Origin: Streptacidiphilus sp. P02-A3a
GTDB taxonomy: Bacteria > Actinomycetota > Actinomycetes > Streptomycetales > Streptomycetaceae
DNA: 64,000 nucleotides
Assembly (NCBI RefSeq): GCF_014084105.1
Contig: NZ_CP048289.1
Span: 2,179,922-2,243,921, forward strand
Direction of reading: 5' to 3'
Positions 34,368 through 44,921 of the stretch are shown here, one piece after another; the first letter of the stretch is position 1; each line of letters begins with the position of its first letter. The translations under genes were made by a program, and so were the position numbers. Below the pieces are notes generated by a model, which was not told the DNA's origin, did not search any database, and saw only the letters and a program-made list of their open reading frames with translations.

Positions 34368-35240
34368 GTGAGTCCCAACGGCTCCGACCGCTCGCCGCGG
34401 CGCTCGATGCGGCGGAAGCTGCTTTCAGCGCTGACGCTGGGCCTCGTCCTTGCCACCGCCACCGGCTGCTCATCCTCGCAACTGCCTCGGCTCGGCCTGC
34501 CCACTCCGCGCGACCAGCAGGGCAAGACCGTCCTCTTCCTCTGGCAGAGCTCGTGGATCGCGGCGCTGGCCGTCGGTGCCCTTGTCTGGGGTCTGATCCT
34601 GTGGAGCGTGATCTTCCACCGGCGCAGCCGCACCAAGGTCGAGGTACCGCCGCAGTTCCGCTACAACATGCCGCTTGAAGCGCTGTTCACCATCGTCCCG
34701 CTGATCATGGTGTCGGTGTTCTTCTTCTACACCGCGCGCGACGAGTCGAACCTGCTGAAGATCGACAAGCCGCAGCATGTGATCAACGTGGTCGGCTTCC
34801 AGTGGAGCTGGGCGTTCAACTACGAGCACTCGGTCAATCCGCAGGAGCAGTCGAGCACGGCCACCGACAACGGCCCCGGCGCCTACGACATCGGCTCCCC
34901 GGGGCAGCTGCCGACGCTCTGGCTGCCGCAGGGTCAGTCGGTCGAGTTCGAGCTGACCTCGCGCGACGTTATCCACGGCTTCTGGCCGGTCGACTTCCTC
35001 ATGAAGATGGACGTCATCCCCGGTGTCGTGAACAAGTTCGAGGTGACACCCACCCAGCTGGGCACCTTCGCCGGCAAGTGCACCGAGCTCTGCGGTGTCG
35101 ACCACTCGCAGATGCTCTTCAACGTCAAGGTCGTCACCCCGGCGCAGTACGAAGCCCACATCGCAGCCCTGCGTGCGTTGGGCCAGAGCGGCGCGGTGCC
35201 CTCGGGTATCACGACCACGGGAGTGAACAACGCGAAATGA
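34368..35240 (+). CDS. ctaC: Cytochrome c oxidase subunit II
   Basis: 290 residues from GTG 34368. It has a lipoprotein-type signal (TATGC, lipid cysteine C34), two transmembrane helices (about 58-82 and 104-122) and an extracytoplasmic cupredoxin domain. CuA ligands are H203, C238, C242, H246 and M249 ([14 protein letters not shown]). It accepts electrons from the diheme QcrC of the bcc complex and passes them to subunit I. It is the first gene of ctaC-ctaD-ctaF and overlaps ctaD by four bases. Confidence 0.97.
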   Translation: MSPNGSDRSPRRSMRRKLLSALTLGLVLATATGCSSSQLPRLGLPTPRDQQGKTVLFLWQSSWIAALAVGALVWGLILWSVIFHRRSRTKVEVPPQFRYNMPLEALFTIVPLIMVSVFFFYTARDESNLLKIDKPQHVINVVGFQWSWAFNYEHSVNPQEQSSTATDNGPGAYDIGSPGQLPTLWLPQGQSVEFELTSRDVIHGFWPVDFLMKMDVIPGVVNKFEVTPTQLGTFAGKCTELCGVDHSQMLFNVKVVTPAQYEAHIAALRALGQSGAVPSGITTTGVNNAK

Positions 35241-37000
35241 CGATCCTCAACGAACCCCAGGGCCTCAGCGGTGGTACCGCTGCGGTGGGCCGGAAGCCCG
35301 CGCTAGAGCGCAGGTCCGGCACCCAGATCATCAAGTGGATGACCACCACTGACCACAAGACGATCGGCACCCTCTATCTGGTGACGTCGTTCGCGTTCTT
35401 CCTGATCGGTGGTGTGCTCGCGCTCACCATGCGCGCCCAGCTCGCGCAGCCCAACGGCCAGGTCCTGACGAACGAGCAGTTCAACCAGGCGTTCACGATG
35501 CACGGCACGATCATGCTGCTGATGTTCGCCACCCCGCTCTTCGCCGGGTTCACGAACTGGATCATGCCGCTGCAGATCGGCGCGCCCGACGTGGCGTTCC
35601 CCCGGCTGAACATGTTCGCGTACTGGCTGTACCTGTTCGGTTCGCTGATCGCTGTGGGCGGCTTCCTCACCCCGCAGGGTGCGGCCGACTTCGGCTGGTT
35701 CGCCTACTCCCCGCTGTCGGACGCGGTCCGCTCGCCGGGCGTCGGTGCCGACATGTGGATCATGGGTCTGGCGCTGTCCGGCTTCGGTACGATCCTCGGC
35801 TCGGTGAACTTCATCACCACCATCCTGTGCATGCGCGCCCCCGGCATGACCATGTTCCGGATGCCGATCTTCGTCTGGAACGTGCTGCTGACCGCCGTTC
35901 TGGTGCTCCTCGCCTTCCCGGTGCTCGCGGCCGCGCTGCTGGCACTGGAAGCGGACAGAAAGTTCGGGGCGCACGTCTTCGACCCGGCGAACGGTGGCGC
36001 CATCCTCTGGCAACACCTCTTCTGGTTCTTCGGACACCCAGAGGTGTACATCATCGCCCTGCCGTTCTTCGGCATCATCTCCGAAGTCGTGCCGGTCTTC
36101 TCGCGCAAGCCGATGTTCGGCTACCAGAGCCTGATCGCGGCGACCATCGCCATCGCCGGTCTGTCCGTGACCGTGTGGGCCCACCACATGTACGTCACCG
36201 GCGCGGTCCTGCTGCCGTTCTTCTCCTTCATGACGTTCCTGATCGCGGTTCCGACCGGCGTCAAGTTCTTCAACTGGATCGGCACCATGTGGCGGGGCTC
36301 GCTGAGCTTCGAGACCCCGATGCTGTGGACCGTCGGCTTCCTGGTGACCTTCGTCTTCGGTGGTCTGACCGGCGTGCTGCTGGCCTCCCCGCCGATCGAC
36401 TTCCACGTCTCGGACTCCTACTTCGTGGTGGCGCACTTCCACTACGTGGTGTTCGGCACCGTCGTGTTCGCGATGTTCGCCGGCTTCCACTTCTGGTGGC
36501 CGAAGATGACCGGCAAGATGCTCGACGAGCGTCTCGGCAAGGTCACCTTCTGGACGCTGTTCATCGGCTTCCACACCACCTTCCTGGTGCAGCACTGGCT
36601 GGGCGCCGAGGGCATGCCGCGTCGTTACGCGACCTACCTGCCCAGCGACGGCTTCACCACCCTGAACACCATCTCCACCATCGGCTCCTTCCTGCTCGGC
36701 CTGTCAATCCTGCCGTTCCTCTACAACGTCTGGAAGACCGCCAAGTACGGCAAGAAGGTCGAGGTGGACGACCCGTGGGGCTACGGCCGTTCGCTGGAGT
36801 GGGCGACCTCCTGCCCGCCGCCGCGGCACAACTTCCTCACCCTCCCGCGCATCCGCTCCGAGTCCCCGGCGTTCGACCTGCACCACCCGGAGATCGCGGC
36901 GCAGGACTACCTGGAGAACCACGGCGAGGTGCCCCCGCACCTGCTCGCCGCGCTCGAAGCCAAGTCGGCTGCTGAGGAGACGGAGGCGGGTGACCGATGA
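35237..37000 (+). CDS. ctaD: Cytochrome c oxidase subunit I (aa3 type)
   Basis: 587 residues, twelve-helix catalytic subunit with heme a and the heme a3-CuB centre. ATG 35237 overlaps the ctaC stop (ATGA). Clear motifs: the heme ligand region [33 protein letters not shown] with the His-Tyr cross-link, WAHHMYVTG with the two CuB histidines, and [11 protein letters not shown] with the heme histidines. The proton-pumping K- and D-channel helices are present. A soluble C-terminal tail of about 60 residues extends past the last helix. Terminal oxidase of the menaquinol-dependent supercomplex. Confidence 0.98.
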   Translation: MTILNEPQGLSGGTAAVGRKPALERRSGTQIIKWMTTTDHKTIGTLYLVTSFAFFLIGGVLALTMRAQLAQPNGQVLTNEQFNQAFTMHGTIMLLMFATPLFAGFTNWIMPLQIGAPDVAFPRLNMFAYWLYLFGSLIAVGGFLTPQGAADFGWFAYSPLSDAVRSPGVGADMWIMGLALSGFGTILGSVNFITTILCMRAPGMTMFRMPIFVWNVLLTAVLVLLAFPVLAAALLALEADRKFGAHVFDPANGGAILWQHLFWFFGHPEVYIIALPFFGIISEVVPVFSRKPMFGYQSLIAATIAIAGLSVTVWAHHMYVTGAVLLPFFSFMTFLIAVPTGVKFFNWIGTMWRGSLSFETPMLWTVGFLVTFVFGGLTGVLLASPPIDFHVSDSYFVVAHFHYVVFGTVVFAMFAGFHFWWPKMTGKMLDERLGKVTFWTLFIGFHTTFLVQHWLGAEGMPRRYATYLPSDGFTTLNTISTIGSFLLGLSILPFLYNVWKTAKYGKKVEVDDPWGYGRSLEWATSCPPPRHNFLTLPRIRSESPAFDLHHPEIAAQDYLENHGEVPPHLLAALEAKSAAEETEAGDR

Positions 37001-37395
37001 GGGAACAAGGCAAGATCTTCGCCGGCTTCGCCGTCTTCGTCCTGGGCATCGCCATCTGGTACGGCCTGTGGTCGCACGACCCGACCGGCACCACCTGCTT
37101 GTTCCTGGCCTTCGGCCTGGGTTCGTTCATCGCCTTCTACCTGCTGTTCACCGCCAAGCGGGTGGACACCGGAGCCGGTGACAACCCCAAGGCCGAGGTC
37201 TCCGACGACGCCGGTGTGATGGGCTTCTTCAGCCCGCACAGCTGGCAGCCGCTGTCCCTCGGCATCGGTGGCGCCATGGCCTTCATGGGCGTCATCTTCG
37301 GCTGGTGGCTGCTCTACTTCTCCGTCCCGATCGTGCTGATCGCCCTCTTCGGATGGGTCTTCGAGTACTACCGGGGCGAGAACCAGACGCAGTGA
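36997..37395 (+). CDS. ctaF: Cytochrome c oxidase subunit IV, actinobacterial type
   Basis: 132 residues overlapping the ctaD stop as ATGA. Four hydrophobic helices: two at about 7-24 and 33-52 and two at about 87-105 and 109-124, with a soluble loop between. CtaF is specific to actinobacterial aa3 oxidases and stabilises the complex without carrying cofactors. It is the last gene of the ctaCDF operon and is followed after 21 bases by a 17-bp hairpin. Confidence 0.95.
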   Translation: MREQGKIFAGFAVFVLGIAIWYGLWSHDPTGTTCLFLAFGLGSFIAFYLLFTAKRVDTGAGDNPKAEVSDDAGVMGFFSPHSWQPLSLGIGGAMAFMGVIFGWWLLYFSVPIVLIALFGWVFEYYRGENQTQ

Positions 37396-37416
37396 CGCGG
37401 TACTGAGCACGACCGG

Positions 37417-37455
37417 CAGGGGCCGGGCACCGTTCCACACGGTGCCCGGCCCCTG
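37417..37455 (+). terminator. 17-bp perfect hairpin terminator of ctaCDF
   Basis: Arms 37417-37433 (CAGGGGCCGGGCACCGT) and 37439-37455 pair without mismatch around TCCAC. Confidence 0.93.
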
Positions 37456-37585
37456 TGGCGTTCCCAGGTCCGACTGCCCCGCTCGTTCGCTCGTTCGGGT
37501 GGCACAGGCTGTGTGCTATGTCCGATAAATTCTAGAATGTGACAGTGCATCGAGAACCGGCGCGGCATCTGGAAGGGACCACAGC

Positions 37586-38827
37586 ATGAGGGCACGTACT
37601 GGCGTCGCGGTCGCGGTGCTGCTCGCCCCACTGGCTCTGTGCGGCTGTGGCGCGGGCTCGACCCGGCTGACCAGCCTGGACACCGCCAAACTGGTCAGTG
37701 TCAGCCCGCAGGTGGGCACCAAGGGCACGGTGGATCCGCAGGCCCCGGTCGTGGTCAGCGCGGTGCACGGCAAGCTCACCGACGTCACCGTCAGCACCGC
37801 CGACGGACGGCTGCTCCCGGGCAGCATCTCCGCCGACGACCGCAGCTGGCACTCCACCGGCGAGCTCGCCCCGGGCCAGCACTACACCGTCCGGGTGAGC
37901 GCCGACAACGGCGACGGCGGGCGCGGCACCACCGAGCGCCAGTTCGCCACCGCCGCCGCGGGACGGCTGCTCACCGCCGAGCTGACCCCCGGCGACCACG
38001 CCGTCTACGGCGTCGGCGAGCCGGTCGCGGTGGCCCTGAGCCAGCCGGTGCACGACCCCGCCGCCCGGCGGCTGGTGGAGGCCGGGCTGACCGTGGACTC
38101 CACCCCCAGCGTGCGCGGGGCCTGGTACTGGGTGGACGACAAGACCCTGCACTTCCGGCCCGAGGACTACTGGCCCACCCACGCCTCGGTCACCGTCGCC
38201 TACGACCTCAGCGGGCGCCACATCCAGGGGGACCTCTACGGCGGCGCGGCCGGCCGGATCGCCTTCAGCACCGGCGACAAGCTGCTGGCGCTGACCGACG
38301 CGGACAGCGACTACATGACGGTCTACCGCAACGGGCAGGAGATCAACAGCATCCCGGTGACCACCGGCAAACCCGGCTTCGACACCCGCAACGGCATCAA
38401 GGTGGTGCTGGAGCAGGAGCCCGAGGTGCTGATGGACTCCAGCACCATCGGGATCGCCCCGGGCAGCTCCAACTCGTTCCACCTGCACGTCCGCTGGGAC
38501 ACCCGGGTGACCTGGAGCGGCGAGTACGTGCACGCCGCGCCCTGGTCGGTGGGCTCGCAGGGGGTGGCCAACGTCAGCCACGGCTGCACCGGGATGAGCA
38601 CCGCCAACGCCGAGTGGTTCTACGACACCTTCCGCCGGGGCGACCTGGTCCGGGTGGTCAACAGCCGCGGCCACGACATGGAGCCCTTCGGCAACGGCTT
38701 CGGCGACTGGAACCTCTCCTGGAGCGCCTGGCAGCAGGGGAGCGCGCTGCACCGGGTGGTGCGGACCGCCCCGGTGCCCACCAGCGGCGGCGCCACCCAG
38801 GCCGGGCTGATCCGCCCGCACAGCTGA
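37586..38827 (+). CDS. L,D-transpeptidase lipoprotein (YkuD with Ig-like domains)
   Basis: 413 residues from ATG 37586. The signal peptide ends in LCGC, making C21 the likely lipid anchor. Two Ig-like domains (about 35-125 and 125-230) precede the YkuD catalytic domain (about 230-360), with H316 (EYVHAAPW), and S331, H332, G333 and C334 of the SHGC motif. These enzymes form 3-3 crosslinks in peptidoglycan, as LdtMt2 does in mycobacteria. The gene stands alone between the two respiratory operons and converges on the MFS gene. The short upstream region is AT-rich (GATAAATTCTAGAATG). Confidence 0.95.
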   Translation: MRARTGVAVAVLLAPLALCGCGAGSTRLTSLDTAKLVSVSPQVGTKGTVDPQAPVVVSAVHGKLTDVTVSTADGRLLPGSISADDRSWHSTGELAPGQHYTVRVSADNGDGGRGTTERQFATAAAGRLLTAELTPGDHAVYGVGEPVAVALSQPVHDPAARRLVEAGLTVDSTPSVRGAWYWVDDKTLHFRPEDYWPTHASVTVAYDLSGRHIQGDLYGGAAGRIAFSTGDKLLALTDADSDYMTVYRNGQEINSIPVTTGKPGFDTRNGIKVVLEQEPEVLMDSSTIGIAPGSSNSFHLHVRWDTRVTWSGEYVHAAPWSVGSQGVANVSHGCTGMSTANAEWFYDTFRRGDLVRVVNSRGHDMEPFGNGFGDWNLSWSAWQQGSALHRVVRTAPVPTSGGATQAGLIRPHS

Positions 38828-38867
38828 CCCGGAGCCCGGTGGCGGGCAACCAGCGGCCCCCGGACCC

Positions 38868-40214
38868 TCAGCTGGTCGTGGCTCCGGCTGTTCCGCCGCC
38901 GGACGCGGCGGCGGGTTCGGCGTGGGCGGCCGGATCGGGCTGCTGCCGGTAGGCCTGGGCGACGGTGGCCCGGTCGAACACCCGCCAGGTCGCGGCGGAG
39001 ACCAGGAGCGCGACCACGAAGCCCACCCAGTACGGCGCGGTCAGCCCGAACCGGGCCGCCACCACCCCGCCCAGCAGCGCGCCCACGCAGTTGCCGCCGG
39101 CCGCGATGAACAGGTTGGTGCTGCCCACCCGGCCCAACAGGTGCGGTGGCGTCAGCCGCTGCCGCAGCGAACCGGCGACGATGCTCCACAGCGAGCCGTG
39201 CACGCCGAAGGCGAACAGCGCGAACCCGATCAGGTACGCGCTGTGGGAGGCCGCCAGGGCCAGGTGCAGCCCCGCCTCGACCAGCAGCCCGACCCGGATC
39301 GTCCAGGTCGCGGTGACCCTGCTGATCAGCCGGTCGCCCACCACCGAGCCGAGCACCCCGCCGACCGCCATGCTGGTGAACAGCAGGCCGTAGCCCACCG
39401 AGCCGAGGTGCAGCCGCTCCCTGGCGACCAGCACCAGGACGGCGGTGGCCGCCGTCAGCGTCACGTTCAGCAGCCCGATCAGCACCGCCATGGTGCGCAG
39501 CAGCCGCTGCCGGACCAGCCAGCGGAAGCCCTCGGATATCTCCGCGCGCACCGAGCGCCGCTCCCGGACGGCCGCCGCTGAGCCCGGCCGCGGGGCGGCC
39601 CGGTAGACGCCAGTGACCAGGCCGATCAGGATCGCGCTGACCGCGTAGGTGCCCGCGTTGACGAAGTACGGGATGCTCGCCGCCACCACGAACAGGAAGC
39701 CGCCGAGCGGCCCGGCGACCATCTGCTGCATCAGCGTGGTGCCGCCGATCAGCCAGCCGTTGGCGCGTTCCAGCCGGGCCCGGGGCACTACCGCCGGGAC
39801 CATCGCCTGGCTGGCCGAACGGAAGACGATCTCACCGGTGTTGATCGCGAAGAGCACCAGGTAGAGCAGCGTGGTGGTGGCCCGGCCGGTCAGCACGGCC
39901 ACCGCCAGTACGCCCATGGCGACCACCCGGACCCAGTCCACGGTGAGCATCAGCCGCCGCCGGTCCACCCGGTCCACCAGCACCCCGCCGGGCAGTGCGA
40001 ACAGCAGCCAGGGCAGCCAGGCCACCGCGGCGGCGCCGGAGACCAGCAGCGGGTCGCTGGTGCGGGAGGCGATCAGCAGCGGGGTGGCGATCGTGGCCAG
40101 CCCGCTGCCCAGGGCCGAGGTGGTGCTCGCCGCCCACAGTCGGGCGAAGCGTCCGCCCAGCCCGGCTGTCCCGCCGCTGTCCACCGCCGCCGTGCCCGTG
40201 CTCTCGTCGTCCAT
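38868..40214 (-). CDS. MFS transporter
   Basis: 448 residues from ATG 40214, with about twelve hydrophobic helices. The loop LVDRVDRRRLMLTVDWVRV between helices 2 and 3 is the major facilitator signature. The pattern resembles the drug-efflux/enterobactin-exporter-like branch (MFS_3). The cargo is unknown. It is downstream of qcrB on the same strand but separated by a strong terminator at 40287-40323, so it has its own promoter in the 130-base gap. Confidence 0.9.
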   Translation of the reverse strand: MDDESTGTAAVDSGGTAGLGGRFARLWAASTTSALGSGLATIATPLLIASRTSDPLLVSGAAAVAWLPWLLFALPGGVLVDRVDRRRLMLTVDWVRVVAMGVLAVAVLTGRATTTLLYLVLFAINTGEIVFRSASQAMVPAVVPRARLERANGWLIGGTTLMQQMVAGPLGGFLFVVAASIPYFVNAGTYAVSAILIGLVTGVYRAAPRPGSAAAVRERRSVRAEISEGFRWLVRQRLLRTMAVLIGLLNVTLTAATAVLVLVARERLHLGSVGYGLLFTSMAVGGVLGSVVGDRLISRVTATWTIRVGLLVEAGLHLALAASHSAYLIGFALFAFGVHGSLWSIVAGSLRQRLTPPHLLGRVGSTNLFIAAGGNCVGALLGGVVAARFGLTAPYWVGFVVALLVSAATWRVFDRATVAQAYRQQPDPAAHAEPAAASGGGTAGATTS

Positions 40215-40286
40215 GGCGGAAACCTAGCAACACCACTGGCAGGGGTGGCAATTGTTCGCCGAGGGCTGCGCGACGGCGGCGGAAAG

Positions 40287-40323
40287 GCCGCAGGGCCCGT
40301 CCGGATCGGACGGGCCCTGCGGC
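40287..40323 (-). terminator. 16-bp perfect hairpin terminator of ctaE-qcrCAB
   Basis: GCCGCAGGGCCCGTCC (40287-40302) pairs with 40308-40323 around GGATC, 22 bases beyond the qcrB stop. Confidence 0.92.
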
Positions 40324-40344
40324 GTGTGGCGTGTGGCGTGGGGG

Positions 40345-42012
40345 TCAGTGGTGGCCGTGGCCCGCCGTGACCTCCTGGTGCTCTTCGACGGTCGGCTTGG
40401 GGATCTGGGCGGCCTCGCCGAAGTAGCCCTGGGACAGCTTCGCCCGGACCTTGGAGAGGGCCTTCACCTTGCGCTTGACGCCGTTCTCGTCCACCTCGGC
40501 CGGGAGCTCGACCGGGAGGTACTGCTCGTGCGCGGTGAGCCGGAAGCGCTCCTCCGGCGGCAGCTGCTCGTGCACCTCGATGAACTCACCGTGCGGCAGG
40601 CGCTTGATGGTGCCGGTCTCGCGACCGTGCAGCAGCTTGTCGCGGTCCGCGCGCTGAAGGCCGAGGCACCAGCGCTTGGTCACCGTGAAGGCGATGACCG
40701 GGCCGACGAAGAAGAGGATCCGGCAGGTCCAGGTGATCGTGTCGATCGACAGGTGGAAGTGCGTGGCGAACAGGTCGTTGCCACCCGCGACCAGCAGGAT
40801 CAGGTACTCGGCGATCCAGGCCACACCGAAGGCGGTGCGGATCGGGGCGTTGCGCGGGCGGTCCAGGATGTGGTGCTCGCGCTTGTCGCCGGTGACCCAG
40901 CCCTCCAGGAAGGGGTAGGCCGCGATGACCATCATCACGCCGCCGAAGACCATCAGCGGGATGAAGACGCCCAACTCCAGGGTGTGGCCCCAGAGGTGGA
41001 TCTCCCAGCCCGGCATGATCCGGATCAGGCCCTCGGAGAAGCCCATGTACCAGTCCGGCTGGGCGTCGGTGGACACCTGGTCGGGGCGGTACGGACCGTA
41101 CGCCCAGATCGGGTTGACCGAGACGATCGCCGAGACGAAGGCGATGACGCCGAACACCAGGAAGAAGAAGCCACCGGCCTTGGCCATGTAGACCGGCATC
41201 AGCGGCATGCCGACGACGTTCTTCTCGGTCCGGCCGGGGCCCGCGAACTGGGTGTGCTTGTGGTAGAAGACCAGGATCAGGTGGGCCACCAGCAGGCCCA
41301 GCATGATGCCCGGGATCAGCAGCACGTGGATGGTGAAGAAGCGCGGGATGATGTCGTTGCCCGGGAACTCGCCGCCGTACAGGAAGAACGACAGGTAGGT
41401 GCCCACGATCGGCATCGACAGGATCGCGCCCTCCATGAAGCGGATACCCGTACCGGACAGCAGGTCGTCCGGGAGGGAGTAGCCCATGAAGCCGTCGAAC
41501 ATGCCGAGGAACAGCAGCAGGAACCCGAAGAGCCAGTTGATCTCACGGGGCTTGCGGAACGCGCCGGTGAAGAACACGCGCATCATGTGGACCAGCATGG
41601 CCGCCACGAAGACGATGGCCGCCCAGTGGTGGATCTGCCGGATCAGCAGGCCGCCGCGCACCTGGAAGCTGATGTTCAGCGTCGACTCGTACGCCTGCGA
41701 CATCGAGATGCCGTCCAGCGGCGTGTACGGGCCGTGGTAGACGACGTCGGCCATGCTGGGCTGGAAGAACAGCGTCAGGTAGACGCCGGTCAGGATGATG
41801 ATGATGAAGCTGTAGAGGCAGATCTCACCGAGCATGAAGGACCAGTGGTCCGGGAAGATCTTGCGCAGGTTGGACTTGGCCAGGCCGTAGATGCCCAGTC
41901 GGCCGTCGGCCCAGTCCGCTGCCTTCTCGCCGAGGTGGGCCTGTTCGACCCCGGACTCGCTGTGGCCGGTCAGATCCTCGTGGCCGTCGGCGGCCGGTGT
42001 GTGGATGCTCAT
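40345..42012 (-). CDS. qcrB: Cytochrome bc1 complex cytochrome b subunit, actinobacterial type
   Basis: 555 residues from ATG 42012, overlapping the qcrA stop (ATGA). About eight or nine helices carry two b hemes, with ligand histidines in IRQIHHWAAIVFVAAMLVHMMRVF and FFTIHVLLIPGIMLGLLVAHL. The PDWYMGFSEG segment is the PEWY-type motif at the quinol oxidation site, here PDWY, as is usual in actinobacteria. A long soluble C-terminal tail of about 120 residues is typical for this phylum. It oxidises menaquinol and passes electrons to the Rieske protein. Confidence 0.97.
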   Translation of the reverse strand: MSIHTPAADGHEDLTGHSESGVEQAHLGEKAADWADGRLGIYGLAKSNLRKIFPDHWSFMLGEICLYSFIIIILTGVYLTLFFQPSMADVVYHGPYTPLDGISMSQAYESTLNISFQVRGGLLIRQIHHWAAIVFVAAMLVHMMRVFFTGAFRKPREINWLFGFLLLFLGMFDGFMGYSLPDDLLSGTGIRFMEGAILSMPIVGTYLSFFLYGGEFPGNDIIPRFFTIHVLLIPGIMLGLLVAHLILVFYHKHTQFAGPGRTEKNVVGMPLMPVYMAKAGGFFFLVFGVIAFVSAIVSVNPIWAYGPYRPDQVSTDAQPDWYMGFSEGLIRIMPGWEIHLWGHTLELGVFIPLMVFGGVMMVIAAYPFLEGWVTGDKREHHILDRPRNAPIRTAFGVAWIAEYLILLVAGGNDLFATHFHLSIDTITWTCRILFFVGPVIAFTVTKRWCLGLQRADRDKLLHGRETGTIKRLPHGEFIEVHEQLPPEERFRLTAHEQYLPVELPAEVDENGVKRKVKALSKVRAKLSQGYFGEAAQIPKPTVEEHQEVTAGHGHH

Positions 42013-43097
42013 GCGCTGCGCTCCCAGAAGCCGGGTCCGACGGGCTTGCTGAAGTCGCCCAGGGCTTCGAGGTAGCCGTCGGCGTTGACCGAGATCCGAA
42101 GCTGCGGCAGGGGGTGCCCGGCCGGGCCGAAGATCACACGACCGCCGTCGGAGAGGTCGAAGGTCGACTGGTGGCACGGGCAGAGGACGTGGTGCGTCTG
42201 CTGCTCGTAGAGGCTGATCGGGCAGCCGACGTGGGTGCAGATCTTCGAGAAGGCCAGCACGCCCTCGTAGCCCCAGGACGCCGACTTCGCGTCCTTGATG
42301 TCGGAGGGCTGCATCCGGACGATCATCAGCGCGGCCTTGGCGATGACCTCCTGGAACGTCGGGTCGACGTCCGGGTTGTCCGGGTTGAGGCCGGGCGGCA
42401 TCGCGAAGGTCAGCGAGCCGACCTGGATGTCCGAGGGCTTCAGCGGGGTGTTCGTGTTCATGTTCATGAGCAGCTTGCCGGCCGCCCAGTCGGTGGTGTC
42501 GAGATCCTTCTGCGGCAGCGGCCCGAGGTCGCGGAACAGGATGATCGCCGACAACGGGACCATCGCCATGGCGCCGATCATCGTGTTGCGGATCAGCTTG
42601 CGGCGGCCGAAGCCGCTCTCGGCCGCACCCTGGCGGAAGTCGGCGAAGACCTGCGCGCGGACCTCGGGGGTCGACTCGATCGGGTGCCGCTCGGCGATGT
42701 GCTCCTCGTCCGACATCAGCGTGCGGGCCCAGTGGACCGCGCCCGCGCCGATGGCGAACAGGGAGACGCCGAGGGTGGTGCCGAGCGCGAAGTTCAGCGC
42801 GCTGACGTGACCGATCGGGAAGATGAAGATGACGCCCGTGGTGCCGTCGCCGTTCGACGGCTTGATGCCGACGTACGAGGCGATGAAGCCGATCGTCGCC
42901 AGCATCGACAGCACGAACCAGGTAGCGACCTGGCGCTCGGCCCGACGGGCGGCGCGCTCGTCGATGTCGGTGCGGCGGTGCTCGTGGGGCGGCAGCCCCG
43001 GGTCGGCGAAGGGGTCGTCGTGCACGGCGACTGCTCCGCCGTGGGGCCCAGTGGCCTCCGGCAGGTGTTCTTCAGACATGTTGTCCTGGCTCGTCAT
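42009..43097 (-). CDS. qcrA: Rieske iron-sulfur subunit, actinobacterial three-helix type
   Basis: 362 residues. An acidic/His-rich N-tail, three transmembrane helices (about 57-76, 90-120, 170-188) and a C-terminal Rieske domain with 2Fe-2S ligands C287, H289, C306 and H309, and disulfide cysteines C292 and C308 (CTHVGC and CPCHQS). ATG 43097 overlaps the qcrC stop. ATG 43079 (MSEEHLPE) is a possible alternative start with AGGA ahead. It carries electrons from menaquinol to QcrC. Confidence 0.96.
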   Translation of the reverse strand: MTSQDNMSEEHLPEATGPHGGAVAVHDDPFADPGLPPHEHRRTDIDERAARRAERQVATWFVLSMLATIGFIASYVGIKPSNGDGTTGVIFIFPIGHVSALNFALGTTLGVSLFAIGAGAVHWARTLMSDEEHIAERHPIESTPEVRAQVFADFRQGAAESGFGRRKLIRNTMIGAMAMVPLSAIILFRDLGPLPQKDLDTTDWAAGKLLMNMNTNTPLKPSDIQVGSLTFAMPPGLNPDNPDVDPTFQEVIAKAALMIVRMQPSDIKDAKSASWGYEGVLAFSKICTHVGCPISLYEQQTHHVLCPCHQSTFDLSDGGRVIFGPAGHPLPQLRISVNADGYLEALGDFSKPVGPGFWERSA

Positions 43098-43897
43098 GAC
43101 TTCTTGGCCTTGGGGGTGCGGGCGGCGATCCAGATGGCGATGCCGATCAGGGCGCCCAGCGCGAAGATCCAGCCGAAGAGGCCCTCGGTCACCGGACCGA
43201 GGGAGCCCAGGGTGAGACCCCCGTAGTTGGGGTTCTTCGCCTGGTCCGTCGTGTGTTGGACGAAGGCGATGATGTCCTGCTTCTGCTGCTGGGGCATGGT
43301 GCTGTCCGGGAAGGACGGCATGTTCTGCGGCCCGGTCAGCATGGCCTCGTAGATGTGCTTGGCGCTCACGCCCTGCAGCGGGGGCGCGTACTTGCCCTCG
43401 GAGAGCGCGCCGCCGGAGCCCGCGAAGTTGTGGCACTGCGCGCAGTTGGTGCGGAACAGCTCCCCGCCCGAGGCGACGTTCCCCGGGGCGTACTGGCTCG
43501 ACGTGGGGACGGAGGGACCGGGGCCGAGGGTGGCCACGTAGGCCGCGAGCTGGTCGATCTCCGCCTGGCTGTAGATCACCTTCTTGGAGGGGATCTGCGG
43601 GCCGGGCTGCTGGGCCGGCATCCGGCCGGTGCCGACCTGGAAGTCGACGGCGGCACTACCGACGCCCACCAGGGTCGGGCCGTCCTTGGTGCCTTGGCCG
43701 CTGAGACCGTGGCAGCTGGAGCAGCCGACCTGGAACAGCTTCTTGCCCTGTTCGATGGCCAGGGACTGGCTGGTGTCGGCCTGCGCACTGCTGGTCGGCG
43801 CGAACGCGGCGTACAGCCCCCCGGTGGTCGCCAGCGCAAAGAGTAGGACGACGAGCGCTGCCAGCGGGTGGCGCCGTCGTGCGGAGAGCTTTTTCAC
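43094..43897 (-). CDS. qcrC: Diheme cytochrome c subunit of the bcc complex
   Basis: 267 residues from GTG 43897. The N-terminal anchor helix is at about 11-33, with two CXXCH heme sites (C59-H63: CSSCH; C152-H156: CAQCH) and one C-terminal helix (about 240-258). In actinobacteria this protein replaces soluble cytochrome c and links bcc directly to the aa3 oxidase. It is the second gene of ctaE-qcrC-qcrA-qcrB. Confidence 0.97.
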   Translation of the reverse strand: MKKLSARRRHPLAALVVLLFALATTGGLYAAFAPTSSAQADTSQSLAIEQGKKLFQVGCSSCHGLSGQGTKDGPTLVGVGSAAVDFQVGTGRMPAQQPGPQIPSKKVIYSQAEIDQLAAYVATLGPGPSVPTSSQYAPGNVASGGELFRTNCAQCHNFAGSGGALSEGKYAPPLQGVSAKHIYEAMLTGPQNMPSFPDSTMPQQQKQDIIAFVQHTTDQAKNPNYGGLTLGSLGPVTEGLFGWIFALGALIGIAIWIAARTPKAKKS

Positions 43898-44003
43898 GGA
43901 TTAACCCCGGTGTGAGGATCAGGAGCGTCTGGAGTCTGGTTGACCGTCAGGTCGGTCTGTGGGGACCGCCCGGCGGTTGGCCGAGGGGACGGTCCGACCC
44001 TGT

Positions 44004-44624
44004 CTACTTGATCAGATAGATGGTCGCGAAGAGGCCGATCCAGACCACGTCGACGAAGTGCCAGTAGTAGGACACGACGATCGCCGCAGTGGCCTGCTCG
44101 TGCGTGAACCGCTTGGCGGCGTACGTACGCGCGAGGACCAGCAGGAAGGCGATCAGACCGCCCGTCACGTGCATGCCGTGGAAGCCGGTGGTCAGGTAGA
44201 ACACCGAGCCGAAGGGGGAGGAGGACAGGGAGATCCCGTGCGATTTGACCAGGTCTGTGTACTCGTAGATCTGACCGCCGATGAACACCGCGCCCATGAT
44301 GAAGGTCGTGATGAACCAGGCCCGGAGCTTCTTCACGTCGCCGCGCTCGGCAGCGAAGACACCCATCTGGCAGGTGAACGAGGAGAGCACCAGGACCGTG
44401 GTGTTCACCGAAGCGAAGGGCACGTCCAGAACATGGTTCTGGGAGTGCCAGTAGGCCGTCCCGGTAACGGAACGGAGAGTGAAGTACATCGCGAAGAGGG
44501 CCGCGAAGAACATCAGCTCGGATGCCAGCCAGACGATGGTTCCGACGCTGGTGAGGTTCGGCCGGCTGACCGATCCGTGTGCGTGCCCGGTTTCTACTGC
44601 AGTTGCTGTCGCCACGACCGACAT
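44004..44624 (-). CDS. ctaE: Cytochrome c oxidase subunit III
   Basis: 206 residues, five helices (the short actinobacterial form lacking the first two helices of mitochondrial subunit III). Motifs: [17 protein letters not shown] at the N-terminus, [17 protein letters not shown] and the ending [21 protein letters not shown]. It carries no metal and supports proton uptake and stability of subunit I. It is the first gene of the ctaE-qcrCAB operon. It is 106 bases from qcrC and about 300 bases from the divergent receiver-like gene. Confidence 0.97.
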   Translation of the reverse strand: MSVVATATAVETGHAHGSVSRPNLTSVGTIVWLASELMFFAALFAMYFTLRSVTGTAYWHSQNHVLDVPFASVNTTVLVLSSFTCQMGVFAAERGDVKKLRAWFITTFIMGAVFIGGQIYEYTDLVKSHGISLSSSPFGSVFYLTTGFHGMHVTGGLIAFLLVLARTYAAKRFTHEQATAAIVVSYYWHFVDVVWIGLFATIYLIK

Positions 44625-44921
44625 TATGTCGGTCCCTTATTCCGCCCTCACCTCGGGGGGTGTACCTCGGTGTGTCCGCCTTGTGACGTACCCTCCGGTG
44701 GACCGGCGACCAGGCAGGTAGCCCGAACGGCGGGGGGTGCGGGCCGCTTCGGGCCTTGCCGCGACAGGCCGGTGGGTCGCCCGAAATGGTGAACCCCGGG
44801 CAGCCGGACGGCTGAGGACCGGGGCTGAGCGGTCCGGCGTGCTGTTGGGGCGTCAGATAGCGGAGTAGCATCCGGCCAGACGCCGAAGTGGTCCCGATCA
44901 CACCCCAGGGGGATGCGGACG